A DNA stretch of 28,035 bases from JBBDYQ01 sp035553855. Lineage in GTDB: Bacteria; Actinomycetota; Thermoleophilia; Solirubrobacterales; Thermoleophilaceae. Shown piece after piece: positions 8,118-15,165 of this stretch. Location of the stretch: assembly GCA_035553855.1 (NCBI GenBank), contig DATMJO010000035.1, positions 1 through 28,035 on the forward strand, given 5' to 3'. The position numbers were made by a program, and so were the translations under genes. The notes under the pieces are model-generated. The model worked only from the letters and a program-made list of their open reading frames with translations, made no database searches and was not told the DNA's origin. Positions within the stretch are counted from its first letter, which is position 1. Each line of letters starts with the position of its first letter.

Positions 8118-9292
8118 CCGCGCTCGACCGCCTTCCCGCACAGGTCGGCGACCGCCTCGCCGAGCGCTTCGCGCGGGAACCGCTGGGCGGTGTCGAACCC
8201 GCCCTCTCTCAGGGCGGACCGCAGCCCCGCGTCGCCGGCTAGTCGCGTCACCGCCGCCGCTATGGCCGTGCCGTCGTCGTCGCGGGGAACGAGCAGGCAG
8301 TTCTCGCCGTCGCGGAGGTACTCCGCCGACCCGCCGGTCCCGGTGGCGATGACGGGGCGTCCGACCGCCATCGCCTCGATCGGGACGAGGCCAAACGGCT
8401 CGTCCCAGCGGACGGGGAAGAGGAGGGCGTCGGCGCTCGCGTACAGCTCAGGTACCCGCGCGGGCTCGAGGACCGAGAAGCGCACCTCGCGCCGGGTGGC
8501 GCCCGCGAGTGCCTCGAGCTCCGCCCGGTAGCCCGGATCTCCTGGGCCGACCACGTCGAGGGAGGCCTCGGGCGGGAGGTGGCGCAGGGCTCCGATTGCC
8601 GCGTCGATCCCCTTGCGAGGGTCGAGCCTCGCCACGCATGCCAGGCGCCAGCGCCACGGCCGCTCGGGCGCGGCTCGGAACTCCTCGAGCGGGATGCCGG
8701 GGTAGGCCACCGCCGTATCCTCGAGCGCGAGCGCGGCGAGAGCCCGTTGCCGCAGGAACTCCGTCCCGAACAGCCATCCGGAGACCTCCGCGTGCGGAAT
8801 GCCGGAGGGCATTCCGAGGACGCGCGAGGCGAATCGCCGGGCGAGCGGGCGGCGCTCGAGCATGCGTGTCCAGGCATCCACCTCGGGGCCGTACAGCAGC
8901 CAGTCGTCGTGGACCACGCAGACCGCCGGGCAGCCCGCGCGGAGAGCGCGCTCGACGAGCGAGAGCGACATGCCGCCCATCGACCAGAAGGCCACCACAT
9001 CGGGGCCGAACGCGGCCAGCTCACGGGCGAGCACGCGGGCGTTGTGGCGCTCTATCCGGACGCGCTCGAGCAGCGGGAGGCGCGGGAAGTCGTGGTCGCG
9101 CCAGTACCAGCGGAGCTCACGCAGGACGTCCGGCTCGTCCGGGTCGGCCACGCCCGGCTCGAGGTGGTCGGTGGTGAGCACGCGCACCTCGTGGCCGCGG
9201 GTGCGCATGAGGGCGTCCGCGTCGCGCCAGACCAGCTCGTAGCCGCCCTGGTGGTGCGGCGGGTACATGTTCCCGACCGCGAGGACGCGCAT
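8114..9292 (-). CDS. GT4-family glycosyltransferase
   Basis: 392 residues, GT-B fold of usual length. The N-terminal domain has MRVLAVGNMYPPHHQGGYE, the standard acceptor-domain start with the Gly-Gly loop, then HEVRVLTTDH. The C-terminal domain has VARLDPRKGID and the EX7E motif in DEPFGLVPIEAMAVGRPV, followed by GGSAEYLRDGENCLLVP, which contacts the donor nucleotide. Both halves are intact. It starts at ATG 9292, three bases after the stop of the lipoprotein gene, and its own stop overlaps the next start. It would transfer a sugar from a nucleotide donor to the growing glycan; donor identity cannot be read. Confidence 0.9.
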   Translation of the reverse strand: MRVLAVGNMYPPHHQGGYELVWRDADALMRTRGHEVRVLTTDHLEPGVADPDEPDVLRELRWYWRDHDFPRLPLLERVRIERHNARVLARELAAFGPDVVAFWSMGGMSLSLVERALRAGCPAVCVVHDDWLLYGPEVDAWTRMLERRPLARRFASRVLGMPSGIPHAEVSGWLFGTEFLRQRALAALALEDTAVAYPGIPLEEFRAAPERPWRWRLACVARLDPRKGIDAAIGALRHLPPEASLDVVGPGDPGYRAELEALAGATRREVRFSVLEPARVPELYASADALLFPVRWDEPFGLVPIEAMAVGRPVIATGTGGSAEYLRDGENCLLVPRDDDGTAIAAAVTRLAGDAGLRSALREGGFDTAQRFPREALGEAVADLCGKAVERG

Positions 9293-9295
9293 CGC

Positions 9296-9679
9296 TCAGA
9301 ACACCCGGTCGATCCTGAGCTCGCCGTCCACGCGGCGCAGGATCAGCTTCTGGCGCGTGCCCTTGCCGTCCGCCTCCAGCTCGACGACCGCGTCCACCCG
9401 GTCGCCGCGCTCCCGCACGAACGGGATCGCCCGCACGCGGATGTCGGTGGGGGCGAGCGCCTCGAGCTGCGCCTCGCAGGCGAGCCTCGCGGCCTCGCCG
9501 GTCTCGCCGCCGCTGCGGCGGCGCAGGTAGGCGTCCGTGACCAGGTCCCCGCAGGCGGCCTCATCACCCTTGTCGGAGGCCTCGTAGAACTCCTTGATGA
9601 CCTCGTCCGGGGGCTTCTCTGCGCCGCAGCCGGCGAGCGCGGCGGCGCATGCGAGCAGGGTCGGGAGGCGGGCCGTCAT
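9296..9679 (-). CDS. Small predicted lipoprotein, first gene of the exporter run
   Basis: 127 residues. The N-terminus has a basic residue, a short hydrophobic core and a lipobox LAGC with the acylated Cys at position 18, predicting an outer-face membrane lipoprotein. The mature part begins EKPPDEVIKEFYEASDKGD and resembles small NTF2-like or DUF4878-type domains (an alpha-helical start, then beta strands with QKLILRRVDGELRIDRVF at the end). Cys43 and Cys68 could pair. It lies three bases ahead of the GT4 gene, so it is apparently the promoter-proximal gene of the run. Its start codon is only 23 bases from that of the divergent GT2 gene. The function is unknown; a cell-surface partner of the exported polymer is speculative. 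Confidence 0.75.
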   Translation of the reverse strand: MTARLPTLLACAAALAGCGAEKPPDEVIKEFYEASDKGDEAACGDLVTDAYLRRRSGGETGEAARLACEAQLEALAPTDIRVRAIPFVRERGDRVDAVVELEADGKGTRQKLILRRVDGELRIDRVF

Positions 9680-9702
9680 CGCGGGGGGCGAGGATAGGGG
9701 CC

Positions 9703-10647
9703 ATGCCCGACGTGCGCGTGAGCGTGGTGGTGCCGGCCCTCGACGCGGAGGCGACGCTCGAGCGCTGCCTCGCCGCGCTCTCGCGTCAGGACGTGGAGGG
9801 CGGTTTCGAGGTGGTGGTCGCCGACGACGGCTCCTCCGACCGGACGGTCGAGATCGCCCGCGCGGCAGGCCCGCTCGTGCGGGTGGTGGAGGGGCCGCCG
9901 GGCGGTCCCGCGGCCGCGCGGAACCGCGGCGTCGATGCCGCGCGCGCGCCGCTTGTGGCCTTCACCGACGCCGACTGCTTTCCGGCGCCCGGCTGGCTCG
10001 CTGCCGGAGTGGCGGCGCTCGATTCCGCCGATCTCGTGCAGGGCGCCGTGCGGGCCGACCCCGAGGCCGAGCGCGGGCCGTTCGACCGCACGATCGAGGT
10101 GGGCGCCGAGCGCGGCCTGTACGAGACGGCGAACCTGTTCGTGCGCCGCGAGGCCTTCGAGCGGGCGGGGGGCTTCGAGGACTGGCTTCCGGCGGTCCGC
10201 GGCAAGCCTCTGGGGGAGGACGTCTGGCTCGGCTGGCGCGTCCGCCGGGCGGGCGGGCGCATCGCCTTCTCGCCCGAGGCGCTCGTCCACCACGCGGTCT
10301 TTCGCCGGCGCGCCGCCGAGTTCGTGGCCGAGCGACGCCGCCTCGTCCACTTCCCGGCGTTCGCGCGCCAGGTCCCGGAGCTGCGGCGCGTGCTGTTCAC
10401 GGCGCGGGTCTTCCTGAGCCCGCGCACCGCCGCGCTCGACGCGGCGCTCGCGGGACTCGCCGCGGCGGCGCTCGTGTCGCCGTTCGCGCTCGCGGCGCTT
10501 CTTCCCTACGCCTGGACGGTCGCGCGCGACGCGGCGCCCTGGCGCGGCCAGCGCCTGAAGGCGGCGCTGGTGGGCGTCGCCGCCGACCTCGCGGGCCTCA
10601 CCGCCCTTCTGGAGGGCAGCGTGCGCTTCCGCTCGCCCGTGCTCTGA
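9703..10647 (+). CDS. GT2-family glycosyltransferase with C-terminal membrane segments
   Basis: 314 residues from ATG 9703; the frame is open further left, but that region belongs to the divergent lipoprotein gene. GT-A motifs are VSVVVPALDAEATLERCL, VVADDGSSDRT, AARNRGVDAA, the metal-binding FTDADC, then GGFEDWLP and GEDVWLGWRV. The last 90 residues hold one or two hydrophobic stretches (LAGLAAAALVSPFALAALLPYAW), which would anchor it at the membrane. It is the only plus-strand gene in the left 13 kb and converges on the GT4 gene at 10691. Its C-terminal architecture and a VQG-x3-DP segment match the GT2 at 11782-12759, so the two are probably paralogues. Confidence 0.88.
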   Translation: MPDVRVSVVVPALDAEATLERCLAALSRQDVEGGFEVVVADDGSSDRTVEIARAAGPLVRVVEGPPGGPAAARNRGVDAARAPLVAFTDADCFPAPGWLAAGVAALDSADLVQGAVRADPEAERGPFDRTIEVGAERGLYETANLFVRREAFERAGGFEDWLPAVRGKPLGEDVWLGWRVRRAGGRIAFSPEALVHHAVFRRRAAEFVAERRRLVHFPAFARQVPELRRVLFTARVFLSPRTAALDAALAGLAAAALVSPFALAALLPYAWTVARDAAPWRGQRLKAALVGVAADLAGLTALLEGSVRFRSPVL

Positions 10648-10649
10648 AC

Positions 10650-10684
10650 GCTGGTGAAACAGTGCCAGGCACTGTTTCACCAGC
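10650..10684. repeat. Perfect 35-bp palindrome between convergent genes
   Basis: Two 17-bp arms (GCTGGTGAAACAGTGCC and its exact complement) flank a single A at 10667. It lies two bases after the stop of the plus-strand GT2 gene and six bases before the stop of the minus-strand GT4 gene. Transcribed from either side it would form a long hairpin, so a bidirectional terminator is the simplest role, although no T-run follows on either strand. It could equally be a REP-like mobile palindrome. No second copy is seen in the window. Confidence 0.75.
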
Positions 10685-10690
10685 CTTGTG

Positions 10691-11785
10691 TCAGGCCAGG
10701 AGCTCGGCGTAGAGGGACTCGTAGGCGTCGGCCACTCGGCCGGTCGAGAAGTCCTCGGCGCGGGCGCGGCAGGCGGCCTCGGTCGCCGGGTCCTCGCTGA
10801 GATCGAAGGCCTCCAGGAGCGCCTGTGCCAGCTCGGGCGCGCCGCCGTCGAAGAGGCACCCGATCTCGGGGCGGTCCAGGACCTCCGGGATGGCGTCGCG
10901 GTTCGAGCCCACGACAGGCGTACCGCACGCGAGCGCCTCGGCGAGGACGATCCCGAACGAGTCGCCGATGGAGGGGAGCGCGGATACCCACGCGCTCGAG
11001 TACGCCGGCGCGAGCGCGGCCGGCTCGGCGACGGGATCGAGTAGCTCGGCGCCGGCGTCGGCGAGCTGTGCCGCCAGGCGCTCGTCGCGCGGGCGGACCA
11101 GCACGAGCCGCGCGCCGGGCCGCGCGCGCCTGACGATCTCCATCGCCTCCACCAGCAGCGCGACGCGCTTGCGCGGCTCGCCCGCGTCGGCGGCGCAGAA
11201 GACGCTCGGCTCCCCCGAGCGGGGCCCGGCGCGACGGAAGGCGTCCAGGTCGACGCCCGGTTGGATCACGCGCGTCTCGATCCCGAGCCAGCGCCGGGCC
11301 GCCGCCGCGGCGGTGTGGCTCAGCACCACGACGGCGTCCGAGCCGCGCATGACGCGCTCGGTCGTGCGCAGCCGCCCGCGCCGCCAGACGAGCCCCTGCC
11401 GGTCGGGCACGCCCATGTAGGAGAGGATCACCGGGCGGCCGGTGCGCTCCTTCCAGCGCAGGGCCGCGAGCGCGTCGGTCGTGAACACGGCCTGGGCGAT
11501 CTGGTCGTCGCCCCGGCGGAGGCTCAGGTAGCTGAACGGGACGTGGGTCATGTGGTGCTCCCACATGCGCCGCTCGAGGCGGGCGCCGCCGGGCGGGCGC
11601 CAGTTGCGGACGATCGGCAGGCCGTCCTCCACCGTGCGCGCCGGAAGGCCCGGGTGGCTCGTGATCAGCCGCGGGCTGTGACCGCGCACGATCAGCCCGT
11701 CCGCAAGCTCGCGCACGATGCGCTCGGCGCCCCGGTGCACCTCGGGCCAGAAGCAGGGCGACAGGATCGCGACGCGGACGCTCAC
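10691..11785 (-). CDS. GT4-family glycosyltransferase
   Basis: 364 residues from GTG 11785, which overlaps the stop of the upstream GT2 gene (GTGA); the longer open frame reads through that gene and is not coding. N-terminal domain: VRVAILSPCFWPEVHRGAER with the Gly loop, then GHSPRLITSH. C-terminal domain: VIQPGVDLDAFR, then GEPRKRVALLVEAM. The catalytic-loop equivalent is GDSFGIVLAEALACGTPVVGS. Here the first residue of the usual EX7E pair is Asp rather than Glu, a mild departure that other GT4 enzymes tolerate. Its stop lies next to the 35-bp palindrome. It probably belongs to the same glycan pathway as the exporter run. Confidence 0.88.
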   Translation of the reverse strand: MSVRVAILSPCFWPEVHRGAERIVRELADGLIVRGHSPRLITSHPGLPARTVEDGLPIVRNWRPPGGARLERRMWEHHMTHVPFSYLSLRRGDDQIAQAVFTTDALAALRWKERTGRPVILSYMGVPDRQGLVWRRGRLRTTERVMRGSDAVVVLSHTAAAAARRWLGIETRVIQPGVDLDAFRRAGPRSGEPSVFCAADAGEPRKRVALLVEAMEIVRRARPGARLVLVRPRDERLAAQLADAGAELLDPVAEPAALAPAYSSAWVSALPSIGDSFGIVLAEALACGTPVVGSNRDAIPEVLDRPEIGCLFDGGAPELAQALLEAFDLSEDPATEAACRARAEDFSTGRVADAYESLYAELLA

Positions 11786-12759
11786 AGGAAGAGCGTCCGG
11801 TGCTTCGCGCTTCCGACCGCGAGCGCCACGACCTCGGCGAGGTCGACGGCCATCGTCGCGGGCGCCTCCGAGAGCGCTCGCAGGCGGCCGCGCGCGGACG
11901 GCCCGTAGTGCGGCTGCGCCTTCCAGAGCCAGGGCGCGAGAAGCGCAAGCGCCGCGGGGTGCAGTGCCACCGCGCCGGCCACGCCCGCGAGGCCCAGCAG
12001 CGCCCACCCGTGGTTCTGCTTCCAGAAGATCCGCATCGGGAAATGGCGGCGGGCGCTCGGATGGCGCTTCACGAGCAGCGCCAGGTCCTGCCAGCGCCAG
12101 ACCCCGCGCAGCCTGCGGGCGAAGGAGACCGGCTCGACGGCGTGGTAGGTGAGCACCTCCGGAGCGCCCGCATATGCCGCTCCCGCGGCCCGGGCGCGGA
12201 GCGCAAGGTCGGTGTCCTCGCCGGTGCGGATCGGCTCCTCGCGGAACCCGCCCACCAGCTCCAGGACCTTCCGGGGGTAGACGATGTTGCACGCCTCTGC
12301 GTACGGCCCCGGGTCGATCCACTGCGTGTGGCGGTGGGGCGCCAGCAGCAGGTTCACCTCGTCCGGATCGGGTCGCGTCGAGCCCTGGACGATCGCGCCG
12401 GGGCTCCGTTCCGCGGCGGCCAGAGCGTTCGCGAGCCAATCCGGGGGCGGGCGGCAGTCGTCGTCGGTGAAGGCGACGAGCGGCGCGCGCGCCTCGCGCC
12501 AGGCGGCGTTGCGAAGGCGGCCGGCGGAGCCCTCGGAGCGGGGGAGAACGAGGTGCCGCAGCACGCCCGCCGCGGCCAGCGGGTGGGACCTGAGCACCCG
12601 GACGGCCTCGCCGTCCAGCGAGTCGTCGGCCACGACGACCTCCCAGAGCCAGCGGTCGAGCGTCTGCTCCTCCAGCGCGTTCAGCAGCCAGCGCAGGCGC
12701 AGCGCCCTGTCGTGGGAGGCAACGGCTACGGCGATGCGGGGCTCGGCGGGCGCGGCCAT
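11782..12759 (-). CDS. GT2-family glycosyltransferase with C-terminal hydrophobic region
   Basis: 325 residues. GT-A motifs: IAVAVASHDRALRLRWLL, VVVADDSLDGEAVRVL, GRLRNAAWREA, the metal site FTDDDC, then GGFREEPIRTGEDTDLALRA. The C-terminal 100 residues include a hydrophobic stretch (ALLGLAGVAGAVALHPAALALLAPWLW) likely to be membrane-associated, followed by a DLAEVVALAVGSAKHR tail. The same order of elements is found in the plus-strand GT2 at 9703-10647, suggesting an old duplication. The ATG at 12759 follows the zinc-ribbon gene's stop by ten bases. The sugar and acceptor are unknown. Confidence 0.88.
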   Translation of the reverse strand: MAAPAEPRIAVAVASHDRALRLRWLLNALEEQTLDRWLWEVVVADDSLDGEAVRVLRSHPLAAAGVLRHLVLPRSEGSAGRLRNAAWREARAPLVAFTDDDCRPPPDWLANALAAAERSPGAIVQGSTRPDPDEVNLLLAPHRHTQWIDPGPYAEACNIVYPRKVLELVGGFREEPIRTGEDTDLALRARAAGAAYAGAPEVLTYHAVEPVSFARRLRGVWRWQDLALLVKRHPSARRHFPMRIFWKQNHGWALLGLAGVAGAVALHPAALALLAPWLWKAQPHYGPSARGRLRALSEAPATMAVDLAEVVALAVGSAKHRTLFL

Positions 12760-12769
12760 GGCCCGCAGG

Positions 12770-13114
12770 CTATGGGGCGAAGTCGTCGGCCCCGACGAGA
12801 TCCCGCGAGAGCGCCTCGCGAAGCGAGGTCAGCTCGCGGTACATGTTGTCGCGCACCGCCCGCTCGTGGAGCGCCCGGATCTCGGCGCGGCCCCCGGCGG
12901 CCATGCGGTCCAGCTCGCGTATCCGCTCGAGCGCGAAGCGCCCGGTACGCCAGCGCTCGCAGTCGGGGCAGCGCAGCGACGCCCACACGGCGCCGCCGGG
13001 GAGCGGCCGGGTCTCCGCGGCGTTGACGAGACGGGAGCCGCAGTAGACGCATTCGCACAGCGCCGGAGGGCGCGGGCGCCGCGGTCCCTGGACGATGCGT
13101 GCCAGCGGGCGCAC
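12770..13114 (-). CDS. Small zinc-ribbon protein of unknown function
   Basis: 114 residues from GTG 13114. A four-cysteine zinc ribbon is formed by Cys22/Cys25 (CVYC) and Cys49/Cys52 (CPDC), with an extra Cys20 just before. The C-terminal half (from about residue 58) is predicted to be helical and charged (RFALERIRELDRMAAGGRAE and onward), possibly a coiled coil. The family is not recognised. It lies ten bases upstream of a GT2 gene on the same strand and is probably co-transcribed with it. The 91 bases before its start hold the end hairpin of the neighbouring secreted-protein gene. A regulatory or RNA/protein-binding role is possible but unproven. Confidence 0.65.
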   Translation of the reverse strand: MRPLARIVQGPRRPRPPALCECVYCGSRLVNAAETRPLPGGAVWASLRCPDCERWRTGRFALERIRELDRMAAGGRAEIRALHERAVRDNMYRELTSLREALSRDLVGADDFAP

Positions 13115-13159
13115 GACCGCAACGTAGGGGCCTGCCCGGTCGGAAGGGGGCGACGAGCC

Positions 13160-13185
13160 GCGGCGGCGCCCCCCAGCGCCGCCGC
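13160..13185 (-). terminator. GC-rich hairpin after the secreted-protein gene
   Basis: A 10-bp perfect stem (GCGGCGGCGC at 13160-13169 with its complement at 13176-13185) encloses a six-base loop, CCCCCA. It begins 20 bases beyond the minus-strand stop at 13206. No T-run follows, so it would be a hairpin-only terminator or an mRNA 3'-end stabiliser. Confidence 0.4.
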
Positions 13186-13205
13186 CGCCCGAAGTGGTTG
13201 CCGCC

Positions 13206-14444
13206 CTACGGAGCGGGGCAGGGCGTGTTGCCGAGCCCGACGACCGCCTCGCCCACGACGACGCTGCCGAGCGCCGGGGAGGTGAAATCGACCGCGCGGC
13301 GGGTGAGCGTGGTGGCGCTCGGGACCCGCCGGTTAAGCATCAGCGTGAACGCGGTGTTGCGGTAGGTGAATGGCGCGTTGCCGACCTCGAAATCCTGCGT
13401 CCCGATCCGGAGCCGCGCCACCGTCGAGTCGCTCGACGAGGAGGGCGCGCCGCCCGAGCACATCAGGAACGCCTCCGCGTTGACCCCGTCGAACAGGATC
13501 GGGTTCGGCTGCGTCGGGATGATGACCTCGGACGCGCCCGCCTTGGCGTAGGCCTGGAAGTTCGCGGCCTTCGTGTAGGCGAAGTTGCCGAGGACGCTGA
13601 TCCCGAGCTCCTGGCCCCGGTTGAGCGAGGAGACCCGGGCGCCGCGGCAGGGAGCCGAGCTCGGGTTCGCCACGACCGGCTCGTAGACCGGGACGAAGCT
13701 CGGCGAGATCCGCTCGGCGCTCGAGCGGCACGCGAGCGTGAGGTTCGGGTCCGGCGGCGGGGGGGCGTTGCCCGTGCCGTCGTCCTCGCAGGGGAGCCCG
13801 TCGACGCCCACGGCCGCCTCGCCGACGACGATGCTGCCGAAGCTGTTCTCGAGCCTCGCCGCGCGCTGGATGACCGACGTGGCGGTCGAGACCGTCTCAT
13901 TCAGGTGGAGCGTGGCCGCGCCGAGCGGGATGCTCTGCGGCGTACCGTCGTCCGGGTGCGAGATCGGCTGGCCGTTGATCGTCGCGCTCGCCGTGCTGCT
14001 CTCGCTGGAGAAGGTGGGAGCGCTCGACTGGCACTCGCCGTGGGCGCTCGCGTTCAGCGCCTGGAGGCGGATCGTGTTCGTGCCGCTCACGAGGATCACC
14101 TCGGCGGCCCCGGAGCGCGCGTTCACATGGTCGCCGTCGCGGGGGATCCGGTTCGGCGGCGCCTTGGTCTCGGTGGCACCGTAGGCGGCGCGCACCGTCA
14201 CGGTGCCGAAGTTGGGGTTGCCGGCGGTGTTCTCACCGCCGCCTTCCTTGTCGTTCACACAGGGGCCCGAAACGCCGGCGCGGAAGGGGTCCACGCTCTG
14301 CGAGCCGAGGTTGAGCTGGACAGGGGTCGCGTAGCAATTGAACTTGCCATTGGGCACCGCCATCGCGCTCGGAGCGAGCAGTGCGCTCCCGGCGAGCGCG
14401 CCGAGTGCTGACGCCACCAGAATCCCGAGCCTGCGTGCGGTCAT
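13206..14444 (-). CDS. Secreted protein with two duplicated four-cysteine domains
   Basis: 412 residues with a Sec signal peptide (basic MTARR, a hydrophobic core, cleavage expected after AMA around residue 29). The mature part consists of two similar domains of about 185 residues (35-222 and 236-412) joined by a Pro-rich linker near 226-233. Cysteines 37, 62, 138 and 219 in the first match 239, 266, 329 and 409 in the second. Both domains share SGAAEVILV/AGASEVIIP and end with GSIVVGEAAVG/GSVVVGEAVVG before the last Cys. The tail pattern recalls actinobacterial choice-of-anchor P proteins, though this is not certain. A ribosome site (AAGGGG) lies nine bases before the ATG. It has no visible sortase motif or membrane anchor, so it is probably released or wall-associated. 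Function unknown. Confidence 0.85.
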   Translation of the reverse strand: MTARRLGILVASALGALAGSALLAPSAMAVPNGKFNCYATPVQLNLGSQSVDPFRAGVSGPCVNDKEGGGENTAGNPNFGTVTVRAAYGATETKAPPNRIPRDGDHVNARSGAAEVILVSGTNTIRLQALNASAHGECQSSAPTFSSESSTASATINGQPISHPDDGTPQSIPLGAATLHLNETVSTATSVIQRAARLENSFGSIVVGEAAVGVDGLPCEDDGTGNAPPPPDPNLTLACRSSAERISPSFVPVYEPVVANPSSAPCRGARVSSLNRGQELGISVLGNFAYTKAANFQAYAKAGASEVIIPTQPNPILFDGVNAEAFLMCSGGAPSSSSDSTVARLRIGTQDFEVGNAPFTYRNTAFTLMLNRRVPSATTLTRRAVDFTSPALGSVVVGEAVVGLGNTPCPAP

Positions 14445-14575
14445 TTTCCGAGTCCCCTTGCCGAAAACGTGCGTACGGGCGCTAGGCCCCTACCGACACA
14501 ACGGCCCTTTCGGACGAAACTTGCGTGCCGGGCGGGACCTTGCGCCGCCCGTCTGACACCGCCGGTGTCCGAAGA

Positions 14576-14648
14576 CGCGCCCGGCAGGATTCGAACCTGC
14601 GACTTCTGCCTCCGGAGGGCAGCGCTCTATCCACTGAGCTACGGGCGC
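14576..14648 (-). tRNA. tRNA-Arg (anticodon CCG)
   Basis: The minus strand folds into a full 73-nt cloverleaf. The acceptor stem is GCGCCCG/CGGGCGC, the D-arm GCTC/GAGC and the anticodon stem CTGCC/GGCAG. The loop CTCCGGA puts CCG at positions 34-36, which reads the Arg codon CGG. A five-base variable loop and the T-arm GCAGG-TTCGAAT-CCTGC follow. The discriminator is G and CCA is not encoded. A possible -10 (TAGACT, 14663-14658) lies about ten bases upstream on the minus strand, but no good -35 is seen, and it would overlap the leader of the phosphodiesterase gene. Confidence 0.97.
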
Positions 14649-14674
14649 CCGCGGCCGAGTCTAGTGTCCGGCCG

Positions 14675-15163
14675 GTGCTCGTCGCGGTGGTCTCGGACAC
14701 CCACCTGCCCCGGCGGGGGCGGGCGATCCCGCCCGAGTGCCTCGAGCGGCTCCGGGCCGCCGACCTGATCCTTCACGCGGGCGACCTGGTGACCGCCTCG
14801 GTCCTGCGCGACCTCGAGGCGCTCGGCCCGCTCGTCGCGGCCGTCCACGGAAACGTCGACGACGCCGAGGTGCGCTCGCTGCTGCCGGAGACCCGCGTGG
14901 CCGAGGCGGCGGGCGCGCGGATCGGCCTGATCCACGACGCGGGGTTGGCGGTTGGTCGCCTCGGGCGCATGCGCGCCCGCTTCCCCGATGCGGACGCCGT
15001 GGTGTTCGGCCACTCCCACATCCCCCTGCACGAGGAGGGCGGCGGCTTCCAGATCTTCAACCCCGGCAGTCCCACGGACCGCCGCCGCCAGCCGGCCCAC
15101 ACCATGGGCCTCGCACGCGTGGAGGACGGCCGCATCCTGTTCGAGATCGTCAGACTCGACTGA
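14675..15163 (+). CDS. YfcE/MJ0936-type calcineurin-like phosphodiesterase
   Basis: 162 residues from GTG 14675; the frame is open further left but there it runs through the tRNA. All metallophosphoesterase metal-binding motifs are present in order: SDTH at the N-terminus, HAGDLV, HGNVDD, LIHDAG and GHSHIP, then NPGSPTDRR, which is characteristic of the YfcE/MJ0936 subfamily. Length fits the family (about 160-185). Members hydrolyse phosphodiester bonds in vitro with Mn or Ni; physiological substrates are mostly unknown. No ribosome site is visible. It ends two bases before the rnz start, so the two form an operon and may share RNA- or nucleotide-processing roles (inference). Confidence 0.92.
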   Translation: MLVAVVSDTHLPRRGRAIPPECLERLRAADLILHAGDLVTASVLRDLEALGPLVAAVHGNVDDAEVRSLLPETRVAEAAGARIGLIHDAGLAVGRLGRMRARFPDADAVVFGHSHIPLHEEGGGFQIFNPGSPTDRRRQPAHTMGLARVEDGRILFEIVRLD

Positions 15164-15165
15164 CC

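Noticed and set aside
14525..14674. A 5' extension of the phosphodiesterase gene
   Set aside because: It would translate through the tRNA-Arg gene; the YfcE-type fold starts at the GTG at 14675.
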